DNA of 64,000 nt from Streptococcus ferus DSM 20646 (GCF_000372425.1 NZ_AQVD01000005.1:1-64000), one strand, 5' to 3'. Positions 21,762 through 31,957 are shown, counted from the stretch's first letter. Notes: generated from the letters alone by a model not told the origin. Made by a program: numbers and translations.

Positions 21762-21817
21762 TTGACAAGTGAGTGATTACTCACTATAATGATGGCGTAG
21801 TGAGCGAAAACTCACCT
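21762..21817 (+). promoter_or_regulatory. Consensus promoter with two TetR-type operators
   Basis: TTGACA (21762-21767), an exact 17-bp spacer and TATAAT (21785-21790). The spacer is itself a palindrome, AGTGAGT-gatt-ACTCACT (21768-21785), running into the -10. A second operator-like palindrome, GTGAG-n6-CTCAC, follows at about 21800-21815, just downstream of the expected start site. Together they suit steric repression by the TetR-family protein encoded third in the operon. Confidence 0.8.
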
Positions 21818-21833
21818 CTAGAAAGAGGCGTTT

Positions 21834-22553
21834 ATGGAAACATTATTGGAATTGCAAGCTGTTAGAAAACATTTTGGCCAACAAGTCGTTCTGAACAATA
21901 TCAATTTTGAATTGTCTGCCGGCCAAATTATTGGCTTAATCGGTCCATCCGGTGCCGGAAAATCGACCATGATTAAAACCATGCTTGGCATGGAAAAAGC
22001 CGATGCGGGAGAGGCTCTCGTTCTCAGTCATCATATGCCCAACCGGCATATTTTAGGAGACATTGGCTATATGGCACAATCTGATGCGCTTTATGAAACA
22101 CTTTCTGGCTTGGAAAATATGGTTTTCTTCGCTCAAATGAAAGGCCTGACAAAAAAAGAAATGCCACAAGCCATCAATCATGCTACACAGGTCGTTGATT
22201 TATCAGAGCATCTTAACAAGTCCGTATCAGGCTATTCTGGGGGGATGAAACGCCGCCTTTCTCTGGCTATCGCTCTTTTAGGAAATCCCAGACTCCTTAT
22301 CCTTGATGAGCCCACCGTTGGTATTGACCCCGCACTGCGCCGTAAAGTGTGGCAGGAATTGCGTCAACTTAAACAAAACGGGATTGGTATTCTAGTGACA
22401 ACACACGTTATGGATGAAGCTGAATTAACAGACAAGGTTGGCTTGTTATTAGACGGTAAAATGATAGCCTTTGATAGTCCTGCTCAGTTGAAGTCAGCTT
22501 ATGCGGTTGATACCATCGAAGATGTTTTCTTAAAAGCAGAAGGAGAAGGATGA
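21834..22553 (+). CDS. ABC exporter ATP-binding protein
   Basis: 239-aa ATPase of the DrrA/CcmA-like ABC-2 exporter class. It has Walker A GPSGAGKST, a Q-loop in GYMAQSDALYETLSG, signature VSGYSGGMKRRLSLA, Walker B LLILDEPTVGIDPALRR and H-loop TTHVMDEA. It is the first gene of a three-gene operon with an ABC-2 permease and a TetR regulator, an arrangement typical of drug or toxic-compound exporters under self-regulated control. Substrate unknown. Confidence 0.93.
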   Translation: METLLELQAVRKHFGQQVVLNNINFELSAGQIIGLIGPSGAGKSTMIKTMLGMEKADAGEALVLSHHMPNRHILGDIGYMAQSDALYETLSGLENMVFFAQMKGLTKKEMPQAINHATQVVDLSEHLNKSVSGYSGGMKRRLSLAIALLGNPRLLILDEPTVGIDPALRRKVWQELRQLKQNGIGILVTTHVMDEAELTDKVGLLLDGKMIAFDSPAQLKSAYAVDTIEDVFLKAEGEG

Positions 22554-23683
22554 TGCGAATTTTAGCCATTTCAAAAAGGACTTTCATTGAATTATGGCGT
22601 GATAAACGCTCACTGGCACTCTTGTTTGCAGCTCCTATCTTGATTATGTGGCTCATGAATGCTGCTTTCTCTGCTAGTACAGATGTCAGTGTTGACATAG
22701 CCACCGTTAATGTCTCTGCTACCGTGACCAAGGCATTAGGGGACATCAAGCATATCAGCACCAAGCATTATCAAACAGAAACCAAAGCTCAAAACGCTTT
22801 GACCAAGGAAAAGGTTGATGCGGTATTGGTTTACCAAAACAAGGATCATTATACGGTCACCTATGCAAACACCGACCCCAGCAAAACCAGTTTAACACGT
22901 CAAGCCATTAAAACCACGCTGAGACAGACTCAAGTCCAAGAATTAGTTCAAAACCTCAAAAAAGCACAGCAGACCAACAGCCAGGCTACTATAAAGGGCA
23001 CCTCCTCTAGCTCAAGTCAGACAGATACGACCGAAAGAAATCCCAGTCTTTCTGAAAGCTATCATTATGGGGACCAAAACACTACTTTCTTTACGAAAAT
23101 GACACCCATTCTGATGGGCTTCTTTGTTTTCTTCTTCGTGTTCCTCATTTCTGGCATGGCTCTGCTGAAAGAACGTACCTCAGGAACACTGGATCGCCTC
23201 TTAGCAACCCCTGTCAAACGTTCGGACATTGTCTTTGGTTATATGCTCTCTTACAGCCTCGTTGCTGCCCTCCAGACCACTGTCATTGTTTTATCCACTA
23301 TCTGGCTCTTAGACTTGGAAGTCCTAGGCAACTTAGGGGATTTGATTATTGTCAATATTCTCTTTGCCCTAGTGGCTTTATCCTTTGGTCTTTTGTTGTC
23401 CACCTTGGCGCAGTCCGAATTCCAAATGATGCAGTTTATTCCGATTGTCATTGTGCCGCAAATCTTTTTCTCAGGCATCATTCCGCTCAACTCTATGGCA
23501 GACTGGGTACAATCCCTTGGCAAAGGTCTGCCCCTCTATTATGCTGGGCATGCCTTATCAAAAATTATCCTGAACGGCACCAGCATTCTCAATTTGAAAT
23601 CCGACCTATTTGCTCTGCTTATATTCCTAATTATCTTAACCTTCCTTAACATCGTTGGACTGAGACGCTACCGCAAGGTATAA
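22553..23683 (+). CDS. ABC-2 type exporter permease
   Basis: 376-aa membrane protein. One N-terminal span (SLALLFAAPILIMWLMNAAF) is followed by a large extracytoplasmic domain with a Ser/Thr/Gln-rich stretch. A five-span C-terminal bundle begins FVFFFVFLISGMALLKERTSGTLDRLLATPV, a hallmark of the YhgE/YadH-like ABC-2 family. An ATG one codon earlier (22550) overlaps the ATPase stop as ATGA. The 22553 start gives better spacing to the AAGGAG site, but either is possible. Confidence 0.92.
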   Translation: MRILAISKRTFIELWRDKRSLALLFAAPILIMWLMNAAFSASTDVSVDIATVNVSATVTKALGDIKHISTKHYQTETKAQNALTKEKVDAVLVYQNKDHYTVTYANTDPSKTSLTRQAIKTTLRQTQVQELVQNLKKAQQTNSQATIKGTSSSSSQTDTTERNPSLSESYHYGDQNTTFFTKMTPILMGFFVFFFVFLISGMALLKERTSGTLDRLLATPVKRSDIVFGYMLSYSLVAALQTTVIVLSTIWLLDLEVLGNLGDLIIVNILFALVALSFGLLLSTLAQSEFQMMQFIPIVIVPQIFFSGIIPLNSMADWVQSLGKGLPLYYAGHALSKIILNGTSILNLKSDLFALLIFLIILTFLNIVGLRRYRKV

Positions 23684-23707
23684 TAGAAGAGATAAGACGA
23701 GGTTACT

Positions 23708-24343
23708 ATGGACAATAACACAATTTTACACAATTATCAGGACTGGCTGATGCATCATCAGATGCCGCCAGGAAAAAAGAAGACCTTGCTGGCTGCTATT
23801 GAACTGTTTTCTCAGCAAGGCTACAATGGCACGTCTACCGCTCAAATTGCCGAAAAAGCGGGCATTAGCCAGGCAACTATTTTTAAATATTTCAAGACCA
23901 AAAGTGACTTGCTGGCTGACATTATGCAGCCAATGATTCCGGAATTAAAAAAAGACTTCCTCCCCCGCTTAAAAAAACATCATCAGCTGGAAGAAGCAAT
24001 CCATTTTATCGTTCAAGACCGTTTCCATTTTTTAGCGCAAAACGCCGATTTGATTAAGATTCTCATTCAGGAAGCTCTTGTCAGCGAGGACTTGCGACAG
24101 AAACTCCTGACAGCACTTCAGACGAGCATCGCAAAAGACTTTCATGATTATTGGCAGATCCTGAAACAGCATAATCCGCACATCAATCCGCAGCTAAAAG
24201 CCCTTGATGTTGTCAGAACCAATGCCAGCCTGCTCTTTGCTTATTTTGCCCAGCGGTTTATCCTGATGATTCCCAGTCAATCACAAACACAAGATTTAGA
24301 CCTCATTGAGAAACAAATCCTATCTCTGTTAACACTGAAATAG
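23708..24343 (+). CDS. TetR/AcrR-family transcriptional regulator
   Basis: 211 aa with an N-terminal TetR helix-turn-helix (KKTLLAAIELFSQQGYNGTSTAQIAEKAGISQATIFKYFKTKSDLL) at about residues 24-70 and a variable ligand-binding C-terminal part. It lies 24 bp after the exporter permease with a GAGG site, so it is read from the operon promoter, which carries two palindromes suited to TetR dimers. A negative feedback circuit that opens when a substrate binds is the likely logic. Confidence 0.92.
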   Translation: MDNNTILHNYQDWLMHHQMPPGKKKTLLAAIELFSQQGYNGTSTAQIAEKAGISQATIFKYFKTKSDLLADIMQPMIPELKKDFLPRLKKHHQLEEAIHFIVQDRFHFLAQNADLIKILIQEALVSEDLRQKLLTALQTSIAKDFHDYWQILKQHNPHINPQLKALDVVRTNASLLFAYFAQRFILMIPSQSQTQDLDLIEKQILSLLTLK

Positions 24344-24356
24344 CTTTTCAAGACCC

Positions 24357-24391
24357 AAAAATCCCAGTCTTTATTTGGACTGGGATTTTTC
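24357..24391. terminator. Bidirectional terminator between tetR and the SPFH gene
   Basis: Stem ATCCCAGTC/GACTGGGAT with A-run and T-run flanks; it serves converging genes. Confidence 0.9.
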
Positions 24392-25288
24392 CTATTTGGC
24401 TTTCATCGCTGAAAGAATTTGTGTCCGCATATCTTCGACACCATCTGGACTAACCGGCAGGAAGACCGAACTATTGCCGTGCTGGGCAAAGGTATTAAGA
24501 GAATCGAGGTACTGATTAGTCAAAAGAATCGACATGATTTGCTCCTCGGTCAGCGACACATTTGCTCCTTTGAGTTCCATGATCGACTCTGCCAGACCAT
24601 CGACAATAGCCTTTCGCTGCTGGGCTATTCCGACCCCGTGCAGGCGGTCTTTTTCGGCCTCGGCCTCAGCCGCCGTCACAATTTTGATCTTGTCCGCATT
24701 AGCCAGTTCCTGAGCAGCTACCCGCTTTCTCTGAGCGGCATTGATTTCGTTCATAGACTGTTTCACTTCTGCATCCGGTTCAACTTTAGTAATCAACGTT
24801 TTGACGATAATATAGCCGTAAGTAGACATTTCTTCTGCCACCTGATGCTGAACTTCAAGGGCAATCTCATCTTTTTTCTCAAACAGCTCATCCAATGTCA
24901 GTTTAGGCACTGATGAGCGGAGGGCATCTTCAATATAAGACTTAATCTGCGCTTCTGGCTTCATGAGTTTATAGTAGGCATCCGTGACATTAGTTTCATT
25001 AACCCGGTACTGCGTCGCCACATTTAAGGTGACAAAAACATTGTCCTTGGTTTTGGTTTCCACGATAATTTCACTTTGCAACATCCTCAGCTGAATACGT
25101 GCCGCAATCTTATCAATGCCAAAGGGTACCCGAAGATGAATACCGCTGCTAGCTGTCAGCTGGTATTTCCCGAAACGTTCAATAATAGCAACCGTCTGCT
25201 GACGGACAACATAAAGGCCGCTGGCAATCAAAAGAATGACAAACAGCAACAAGACAGTCAGAAAAACAAACATAAACAAACCTAACAT
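24392..25288 (-). CDS. SPFH/band 7 (stomatin-like) membrane protein
   Basis: 298 aa. One N-terminal membrane span (residues about 1-28) is followed by an SPFH domain (VRQQTVAIIERFGKYQ, GIHLRVPFGIDKIAARI, TKDNVFVTLNVATQYRV) and an Ala/Glu/Lys-rich coiled coil (AEAEAEKDRLHGVGIAQQRKAIVDGL). This is the stomatin/QmcA layout; such proteins form membrane microdomain scaffolds or assist proteases. The ribosome-binding site is weak (GGGGA). Confidence 0.9.
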   Translation of the reverse strand: MLGLFMFVFLTVLLLFVILLIASGLYVVRQQTVAIIERFGKYQLTASSGIHLRVPFGIDKIAARIQLRMLQSEIIVETKTKDNVFVTLNVATQYRVNETNVTDAYYKLMKPEAQIKSYIEDALRSSVPKLTLDELFEKKDEIALEVQHQVAEEMSTYGYIIVKTLITKVEPDAEVKQSMNEINAAQRKRVAAQELANADKIKIVTAAEAEAEKDRLHGVGIAQQRKAIVDGLAESIMELKGANVSLTEEQIMSILLTNQYLDSLNTFAQHGNSSVFLPVSPDGVEDMRTQILSAMKAK

Positions 25289-25330
25289 TTTTAAATCCCC
25301 ATTTCTAAATCGTTTTTCCGCAGGCCGGCA

Positions 25331-26581
25331 TCACACCAGCAAGTTATAAAGACTTTCATTTCCATGCAAATTGATATAGGAGGGGTCAAATGCAGATAGG
25401 CGCTCTATCAAAAGACCGTAGTCTTTTTTATCTCCCAGCGTGATCCCTATCAAAACAGGCCCCGTCCCCTTATTAGCCCGTTTAATGTATTCAAAACGTG
25501 TGATATCATCATTTGGTCCTAGAATATTATTAACAAATTCTCTCAGAGCACCTGGTCTTTGCGGGAAATTAACCACAAAATAGTGTTTGACGCCATCGTA
25601 AATAAGAGCCCGTTCTTCCATCTCCTGCATGCGGTTAATATCGTTATTGCCGCCTGAGATGATGCAGACGATCGTCTGCCCCTTAATATCCTCCTTCATG
25701 ACTTCCAAGGCCGCAATAGAAGCGGCTCCAGCAGGTTCTGCAATAATGCCTTGTTTAGAGTACATATCAATCAGTGTCTCAGAAATCAACCCCTCATCAA
25801 CACCAATCAGCTGATCAACATATTTGCGGGCCACTTCGTAAGTCTTCTGGCCTACTTTTTGGACAGCGATACCATCAGCAAATTTATCGATTTTTTCGAG
25901 TTTAATCGGATGCCCTTTATCAAAGGCGGCACGCATGCTACGGGCTCCCATAGCTTCAACACCGACAACTTCAATCTCAGGAGCAACATCCTTAATGTAA
26001 GTAGATACCCCTGAAATGAGCCCGCCTCCGCCAACAGGGACGACAATTTTATCAAAGCTAAGCCCATTTTCCTGAGCCTGATCATAGATTTCATATGCCA
26101 CCGTTCCTTGGCCCGCCTGAACATTGTCATCGTCAAAAGGATCAATAAACGTCAGCCCTTCTGCCTTAGTGTAGTCCTGAGCTGCCTGCGCCGAAGCATC
26201 AAAAGTATCCCCGACCAGTTTGATGGTGACAAAAGACCCGCCAAAAAACTGCACCTGACCAATTTTTTGATGAGGCGTCGTGACAGGCATGAAGATTGTT
26301 GCTGGGATTTTCATCTCATGGCAGGTGAACGCAACGCCTTGGGCATGATTTCCGGCACTGGCACAAACAACACCCCTTTTTTTATCTTCGTCTGATAACT
26401 GAGAAATGGCATAATAAGCTCCTCGAATCTTAAAAGAGCGAACCTTTTGCATATTTTCACGCTTAAGATAAATCGTTGCCTGATATTTTTCAGACAGGTA
26501 ACGGTCAAAATCAAGTGGCGTTCGTTCAACGACTTTCTTTAAGACATTATTGGCATAGGCCACATCTCTTGCTGTAATCAT
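25331..26581 (-). CDS. ilvA: Threonine dehydratase, biosynthetic (IlvA)
   Basis: 416-aa PLP enzyme that converts L-threonine to 2-oxobutanoate, the first committed step to isoleucine. The PLP lysine is in VRSFKIRGAYYA, the glycine loop is SAGNHAQG, and the PLP-phosphate site is VPVGGGGLISG. A single C-terminal ACT-like regulatory region (VNFPQRPGALREFVN) is present, as in the shorter Gram-positive IlvA. It follows ilvC but has its own promoter inside the preceding terminator. Confidence 0.95.
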   Translation of the reverse strand: MITARDVAYANNVLKKVVERTPLDFDRYLSEKYQATIYLKRENMQKVRSFKIRGAYYAISQLSDEDKKRGVVCASAGNHAQGVAFTCHEMKIPATIFMPVTTPHQKIGQVQFFGGSFVTIKLVGDTFDASAQAAQDYTKAEGLTFIDPFDDDNVQAGQGTVAYEIYDQAQENGLSFDKIVVPVGGGGLISGVSTYIKDVAPEIEVVGVEAMGARSMRAAFDKGHPIKLEKIDKFADGIAVQKVGQKTYEVARKYVDQLIGVDEGLISETLIDMYSKQGIIAEPAGAASIAALEVMKEDIKGQTIVCIISGGNNDINRMQEMEERALIYDGVKHYFVVNFPQRPGALREFVNNILGPNDDITRFEYIKRANKGTGPVLIGITLGDKKDYGLLIERLSAFDPSYINLHGNESLYNLLV

Positions 26582-26610
26582 TTGAATCCCCTTTGGTATA
26601 TTCCACCTTT

Positions 26611-26621
26611 ATTATAGCAAA
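26611..26621 (-). promoter_or_regulatory. ilvA promoter (extended -10)
   Basis: TG-C-TATAAT on the minus strand, directly after the U-tract of the hairpin downstream of ilvC. Confidence 0.65.
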
Positions 26622-26655
26622 AATGAGATGGAATAGACCATCCCATTTTCATGGA
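26616..26655 (-). terminator. Terminator after ilvC
   Basis: A stem ATGGGATGG paired with CCATCTCAT (one G-U) is followed on the minus strand by UUUUUG. It separates ilvBNC from ilvA. Confidence 0.75.
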
Positions 26656-26689
26656 TACTCGAATCGATCTTTACGACCAATTGTTCTGA

Positions 26690-27764
<1,075 letters not shown>

Positions 27765-27786
27765 TACTAAAGTTACTAAAGGAAAA

Positions 27787-28263
27787 TCAATCTCTTGAGA
27801 ATCCAGTCGCTCCTGTACGGGCGATGTTTTTAATCCCATAAGGCTGGACCACCCGTAACAGAGCATCAATCTTATCGGCATCCCCCGTCACCTGAATCGT
27901 AATGGTTTTGGGAGCAACATCGACAACATTGGCCCTAAAAGGCTGGATAATCGCGAGAATCTCTGCCCGTTTATGAGCGGGAGCTGAAATTTTAATCAAG
28001 ATAACTTCACGCTCCAGATGAGGAATGTCTGTAATATCACGAACACGAACCACATCAATCAAGCGATTAAGTTGCTTAATAATTTGCTCCAATTCATCGT
28101 GACTTTCCACATCAATGATAATGGTTATCCGGGAAATATGGGGGACTTCCGTGTGTCCCACAGATATCGATTCAATATTAACCTGACGGCGGGAAAGCAC
28201 CCCCGTAAAGCGGTTAAGTACACCTGTGGAATTCTGAAGTTTGGCTGTCAGCATTCTACGCAT
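27787..28263 (-). CDS. ilvN: Acetolactate synthase small (regulatory) subunit IlvN
   Basis: 158-aa regulatory subunit that confers valine feedback on IlvB. An N-terminal ACT domain (KLQNSTGVLNRFTGVLSRRQVNIESISVG) is followed by the ALS small-subunit C-terminal domain. It overlaps the end of ilvB by 8 bp. Confidence 0.96.
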   Translation of the reverse strand: MRRMLTAKLQNSTGVLNRFTGVLSRRQVNIESISVGHTEVPHISRITIIIDVESHDELEQIIKQLNRLIDVVRVRDITDIPHLEREVILIKISAPAHKRAEILAIIQPFRANVVDVAPKTITIQVTGDADKIDALLRVVQPYGIKNIARTGATGFSRD

Positions 28264-29959
28264 TAAACTTCACCCCCAACATATCTTTATTACTTTTTCC
28301 AGCCGGAACCATCGGCAAGACATGTTCACGGTTTGAGATGGCAACCTCAATAAGAACAGGTTTTTGGCTGGTAATTACTGCTAGGTCTTCTTTGAGATGT
28401 TTCGGATCTGTCAGAAGATAAGATTCAATACCATATGCCTTAGCTAAGAGCTGGAAGTTCGGCTCATCATCAAAGGTTGACTCTGATCGGCGTTCATTAT
28501 AGAAGGACTCCTGCCACTGCCTTACCATACCAAGCGAGTGGTTGTTAATCAAAACAACCTTGATCGGAACACCGTAACCATTGAGGATGGCCAATTCTTG
28601 ATTGGTCATTTGGAAACCGCCGTCTCCAACAAATAAAATCACTTCCTTGTCCGGATTAGCAATTTTAGCTCCAATCGCAGCTGGTATGCCAAATCCCATT
28701 GTTCCCATACCGCCGGAGGTTATCAGCTGGCGGGCATGTTTGTATGGGTAGAATTGGGCAGCCCACATCTGGTGCTGGCCGACATCCGTTACAATAATAG
28801 CGTCACCGTCGGTCAGCTGGCCAATGATTTCAATGACCTCCTGCGGTTTGATGACCTCGTCATCTTTGTCATAACCAAACGGAGCACGTGCCTTATTAGC
28901 CAAAACCTTCTGTGTCCAGTCTGAAAAATCCGTCTCCACTTTATCAAAACCATTCAGCAAGTCTAAGGCATTCCTAACATCTCCAACAACGGGAATCTGT
29001 GTCGAAACCACCTTCCCAATCTCAGCTGGATCAATATCCACGTGTGCCACCGTTGCATGCTTAGCAAAAGTATTCACATTACCCGTTAGACGGTCATCAA
29101 AACGGGCTCCGAAATTGATGATATAGTCGGCTTCTGTCAACGCCATGTTAGAAGCGTAAGAGCCGTGCATTCCCCCCATCCCCAGTGATAAGTCATGATT
29201 CACAGGGATGGCTCCCAGACCCAACAGGGTCGAAACAACCGGGATCTGATACGTTTCTGCAAAGATCTTTAAGGCTTCATTAGCATCCGCATAATTGACC
29301 CCGCCACCAGCCAAAATGAGTGGCCGTTTGGCTTTCTTCAGAAATTGTAAAATTTTCTTGACCTGCAGGCCATTCGGGCTAACCGTCGGCTGATAACTTG
29401 GAATATTAACCGCCGTCTCATAATAGAAATCCGTCTCAGAGGCAGCTACATCCTTGGGTAAGTCTACCACAACAGGCCCTTTTCGGCCGGTCGTGGCAAT
29501 GTGAATGGCCTCCGTAACAATCCTCGGAATATCAGCTGTATCTCGAACTTGGTAATTATATTTCGTAATCGGCATTGTGGCACCAATAATATCGGCTTCC
29601 TGAAAGGCATCTTTACCAATGCCTGGTCTGGCCACCTGACCGGTAATAACAAGCAAGGGAACGCTGTCAGCCATAGCATCAGCAATCCCCGTAATTGCAT
29701 TCGTCGCTCCGGGGCCGCTGGTAACCAAGGTTACGCCAATTTGACCCGTCGACTTAGCATACCCTTCAGCTTCATGGATGGCTCCTTGCTCATGGCGAGC
29801 TAAAATATGGTTGATCCCCTCATACTGATAAATTGTATCATAAAGCGGCAAGACTGCCCCCCCAGGGTAACCAAAGATGGTGTCAATATCTAAGTCAAGC
29901 AGAGTATCAAGTAAGAGCTCTGAACCTGACTTTGGATTTTCTAATTGAACTCTTTCCAC
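28256..29959 (-). CDS. ilvB: Acetolactate synthase large subunit IlvB
   Basis: 567-aa ThDP- and FAD-dependent catalytic subunit forming acetolactate or acetohydroxybutyrate from pyruvate. ThDP-site glutamate region DTIFGYPGGAVLP is near the start, and the metal/ThDP motif GDGGFQMTNQELAILNGYGVPIKVVLINN lies near residue 440. The start codon is GTG, with AAAGGAGG 6 nt upstream. The upstream region holds two promoters and two CodY boxes, so it should be repressed when branched-chain amino acids are plentiful. Confidence 0.96.
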   Translation of the reverse strand: MERVQLENPKSGSELLLDTLLDLDIDTIFGYPGGAVLPLYDTIYQYEGINHILARHEQGAIHEAEGYAKSTGQIGVTLVTSGPGATNAITGIADAMADSVPLLVITGQVARPGIGKDAFQEADIIGATMPITKYNYQVRDTADIPRIVTEAIHIATTGRKGPVVVDLPKDVAASETDFYYETAVNIPSYQPTVSPNGLQVKKILQFLKKAKRPLILAGGGVNYADANEALKIFAETYQIPVVSTLLGLGAIPVNHDLSLGMGGMHGSYASNMALTEADYIINFGARFDDRLTGNVNTFAKHATVAHVDIDPAEIGKVVSTQIPVVGDVRNALDLLNGFDKVETDFSDWTQKVLANKARAPFGYDKDDEVIKPQEVIEIIGQLTDGDAIIVTDVGQHQMWAAQFYPYKHARQLITSGGMGTMGFGIPAAIGAKIANPDKEVILFVGDGGFQMTNQELAILNGYGVPIKVVLINNHSLGMVRQWQESFYNERRSESTFDDEPNFQLLAKAYGIESYLLTDPKHLKEDLAVITSQKPVLIEVAISNREHVLPMVPAGKSNKDMLGVKFNA

Positions 29960-29986
29960 AGGAACCTCCTTTACAGTTATTGTTCA

Positions 29987-30001
29987 AATTTTCTAACAAT
30001 T
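29987..30001. promoter_or_regulatory. Promoter-proximal CodY box of ilvB
   Basis: Minus-strand AATTGTTAGAAAATT matches the CodY consensus AATTTTCWGAAAATT at 13 of 15 positions. It lies just downstream of the proximal promoter and about 28 bp upstream of the start codon. Confidence 0.6.
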
Positions 30002-30018
30002 CAAATCACTTAGTTAAT

Positions 30019-30046
30019 ATCATAACATTTTTAAGAAATAATGCAA
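30019..30046 (-). promoter_or_regulatory. Proximal ilvB promoter
   Basis: TTGCAT, 16-bp spacer and TATGAT with an upstream TG (TG-T-TATGAT), on the minus strand. Confidence 0.6.
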
Positions 30047-30185
30047 GTTATGCTAAGCCTTTTAAGCACTGATTTTCCTGCTTTAAACCGACGGGGAGTC
30101 TGTATAAACAGAAGTATTCACCCAGCTTATTTTTCTTACTAAAACTGTCAGTATTAACCGCCAAGTTAAAAATAACTTACATAAA

Positions 30186-30213
30186 ATGTTAGCACTTTTA
30201 AAAATAAAGTCAA
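30186..30213 (-). promoter_or_regulatory. Distal ilvB promoter
   Basis: TTGACT (30208-30213), 16-bp spacer and TAACAT (30186-30191) on the minus strand. It would give a leader of about 220 nt. I see no T-box or leader peptide in that leader. Confidence 0.5.
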
Positions 30214-30216
30214 GAG

Positions 30217-30231
30217 AATTTTCAGAAAATT
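30217..30231. promoter_or_regulatory. Perfect CodY box
   Basis: AATTTTCTGAAAATT on the minus strand matches the CodY consensus at all 15 positions. It lies 3 bp upstream of the distal -35 of ilvB. Confidence 0.85.
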
Positions 30232-30246
30232 TTGTCTTTTTGTCAA

Positions 30247-30290
30247 AAAAACAAGCCCAATGTTCAGAACTTGATACCATTGGGCTAATT
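30247..30290 (-). terminator. fakA terminator
   Basis: Stem AGCCCAATG/CATTGGGCT with a 15-nt loop, followed on the minus strand by UGUUUUUUU, 2 bp after the fakA stop. Confidence 0.85.
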
Positions 30291-30292
30291 TC

Positions 30293-31957
30293 TTATTCGA
30301 CACTCATCAGATAAGGATAAACTGGCTGCTGTCCTTGATGGACTTCTACTTCCAGATCTTCATATTTTTCCTCAAGGTAGTCGACCAATTCTTCCGCTAA
30401 GGCCTGACTGCCTTCTTCTCCAACATAAATGGTTGCAATTTCACTGTCTTCATCAACCATTTTTTCAAAAGTCTGACGAAGGGCTGTTGCCATATCTTGA
30501 TTCGCAACAAGAATCTTTCCGTCCACCATACCCAGGACATCATTTTCCTGAATAGCAAGACCGTCAATAGTCGTATCTCGCACGGCTCTGGTAATGCTGC
30601 CGCTGACCACTTCCGAAAGACTGTCTGACATAGCTGCTGCGTTATCTTCTAAAGAAGCATTTTCGTTAAAAGCAAGCAAGCTGGTCAAGCCCTGCGGAAT
30701 TGTCTTGGTTTCAATAACAGCCGCAGGAAGGTCCACAACCTCTGCCGCACTTTGGGCTGCCATGAAAATATTTTTATTATTTGGCAAGATAATCACATTT
30801 TTAGCATTGACCGACTCAATAGCTTTCACGATATCCTCTGTGGAAGGGTTCATCGTTTGCCCACCGGAGATAATGTAATCAACCCCTTGGGATTTGAAGA
30901 TTTCAGCCAGGCCGTCTCCTGCTACGACAGCAATCAGACCGTATTCCTTGGTTTCTCTGGGCTGATCTTCTACATCTACCTTTTGGACCTGAGCATCGTG
31001 CTGATGACGCATATTATCAACTTTGACTTTTGCTAAAGCCCCGTATTTAAGCCCTTCTTGTATGACCAGACCTGGATCTTCAGTGTGGACATGAACTTTA
31101 ACGATTTCATCATCATTCACAACCAAAAGAGAGTCTCCCAGTTCGCTCAAGTAATGTTGAAAGGCCTCGTAATCAAACTCTTTCACATAGGTCGGCCCTT
31201 GTTTGAGAGCCACCATGATTTCTGTACAGTAACCAAAGGTAATATCTTCTGTCGCTACATGACCGACAACAGCCTTATGGTGTTCCGCATTAATCATCTC
31301 TGTCATGGTTGCCGGTGTTGCTTCAAAATCTTCTGAAAGAATAAAATCGCCTGACAAGGCTGACAGGAAGCCCTCATAAATGAAAACTAAACCTTGGCCA
31401 CCAGAATCGACAACCCCCACTTCTTTCAAGACAGGGAGCATATCCGGTGTTTTAGCTAAGGCTGCCTTAGCCCCATCAAGGGCTGCTCGCATCACCTCGA
31501 CAGCATCATCGGTGTCTTCTGCTTTCTTGATAGCTGCCGTTGCCGCTCCGCGGGAAACGGTTAAAATCGTTCCCTCAACTGGTTTCATCACAGCCTTATA
31601 GGCTACCTCAACACCAGCCTGAAAAGCCTGTGCCAGATCTTTACCGGTTAATTCATCCTTATCCTTAATGCTTTGTCCAAAACCACGAAAGAGCTGGGAA
31701 GTGATGACTCCAGAGTTGCCTCGCGCCCCCATAAGGACCCCTTTGGAGAGAATTTGACCAACCTGACCAACGGTTGAAGCAGGCTTGTCAGCCACTTCCT
31801 TAGCTCCATTTTCCATCGTCATACTCATGTTGGTTCCTGTGTCCCCATCTGGAACAGGAAAGACATTTAAGGAGTTTACATACTCTGCTTGTTTACTCAG
31901 ACGGGTTGCAGCGGCCTGAACCATTCCTTGGAATAAACTTGTTGTAATATTAGTCAC
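30293..31957 (-). CDS. fakA: Fatty acid kinase catalytic subunit FakA (DAK2/YloV family)
   Basis: 554 aa. An N-terminal DAK2 kinase domain has the nucleotide/Mg motif PVPDGDTGTNMSMTM and the GARGNSGVI loop; middle and C-terminal domains match the FakA/YloV family. In Firmicutes FakA phosphorylates fatty acids presented by FakB (DegV) proteins, so that exogenous fatty acids can be used. It overlaps the Asp23-family gene by one base, an arrangement conserved in the phylum. Confidence 0.92.
   Translation of the reverse strand: MTNITTSLFQGMVQAAATRLSKQAEYVNSLNVFPVPDGDTGTNMSMTMENGAKEVADKPASTVGQVGQILSKGVLMGARGNSGVITSQLFRGFGQSIKDKDELTGKDLAQAFQAGVEVAYKAVMKPVEGTILTVSRGAATAAIKKAEDTDDAVEVMRAALDGAKAALAKTPDMLPVLKEVGVVDSGGQGLVFIYEGFLSALSGDFILSEDFEATPATMTEMINAEHHKAVVGHVATEDITFGYCTEIMVALKQGPTYVKEFDYEAFQHYLSELGDSLLVVNDDEIVKVHVHTEDPGLVIQEGLKYGALAKVKVDNMRHQHDAQVQKVDVEDQPRETKEYGLIAVVAGDGLAEIFKSQGVDYIISGGQTMNPSTEDIVKAIESVNAKNVIILPNNKNIFMAAQSAAEVVDLPAAVIETKTIPQGLTSLLAFNENASLEDNAAAMSDSLSEVVSGSITRAVRDTTIDGLAIQENDVLGMVDGKILVANQDMATALRQTFEKMVDEDSEIATIYVGEEGSQALAEELVDYLEEKYEDLEVEVHQGQQPVYPYLMSVE

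Noticed and set aside
29960..30180. T-box or amino-acid leader peptide in the ilvB leader
   Set aside because: I looked for the AGGGTGGNACCGCG motif and for a short ORF rich in Ile/Leu/Val and found neither.
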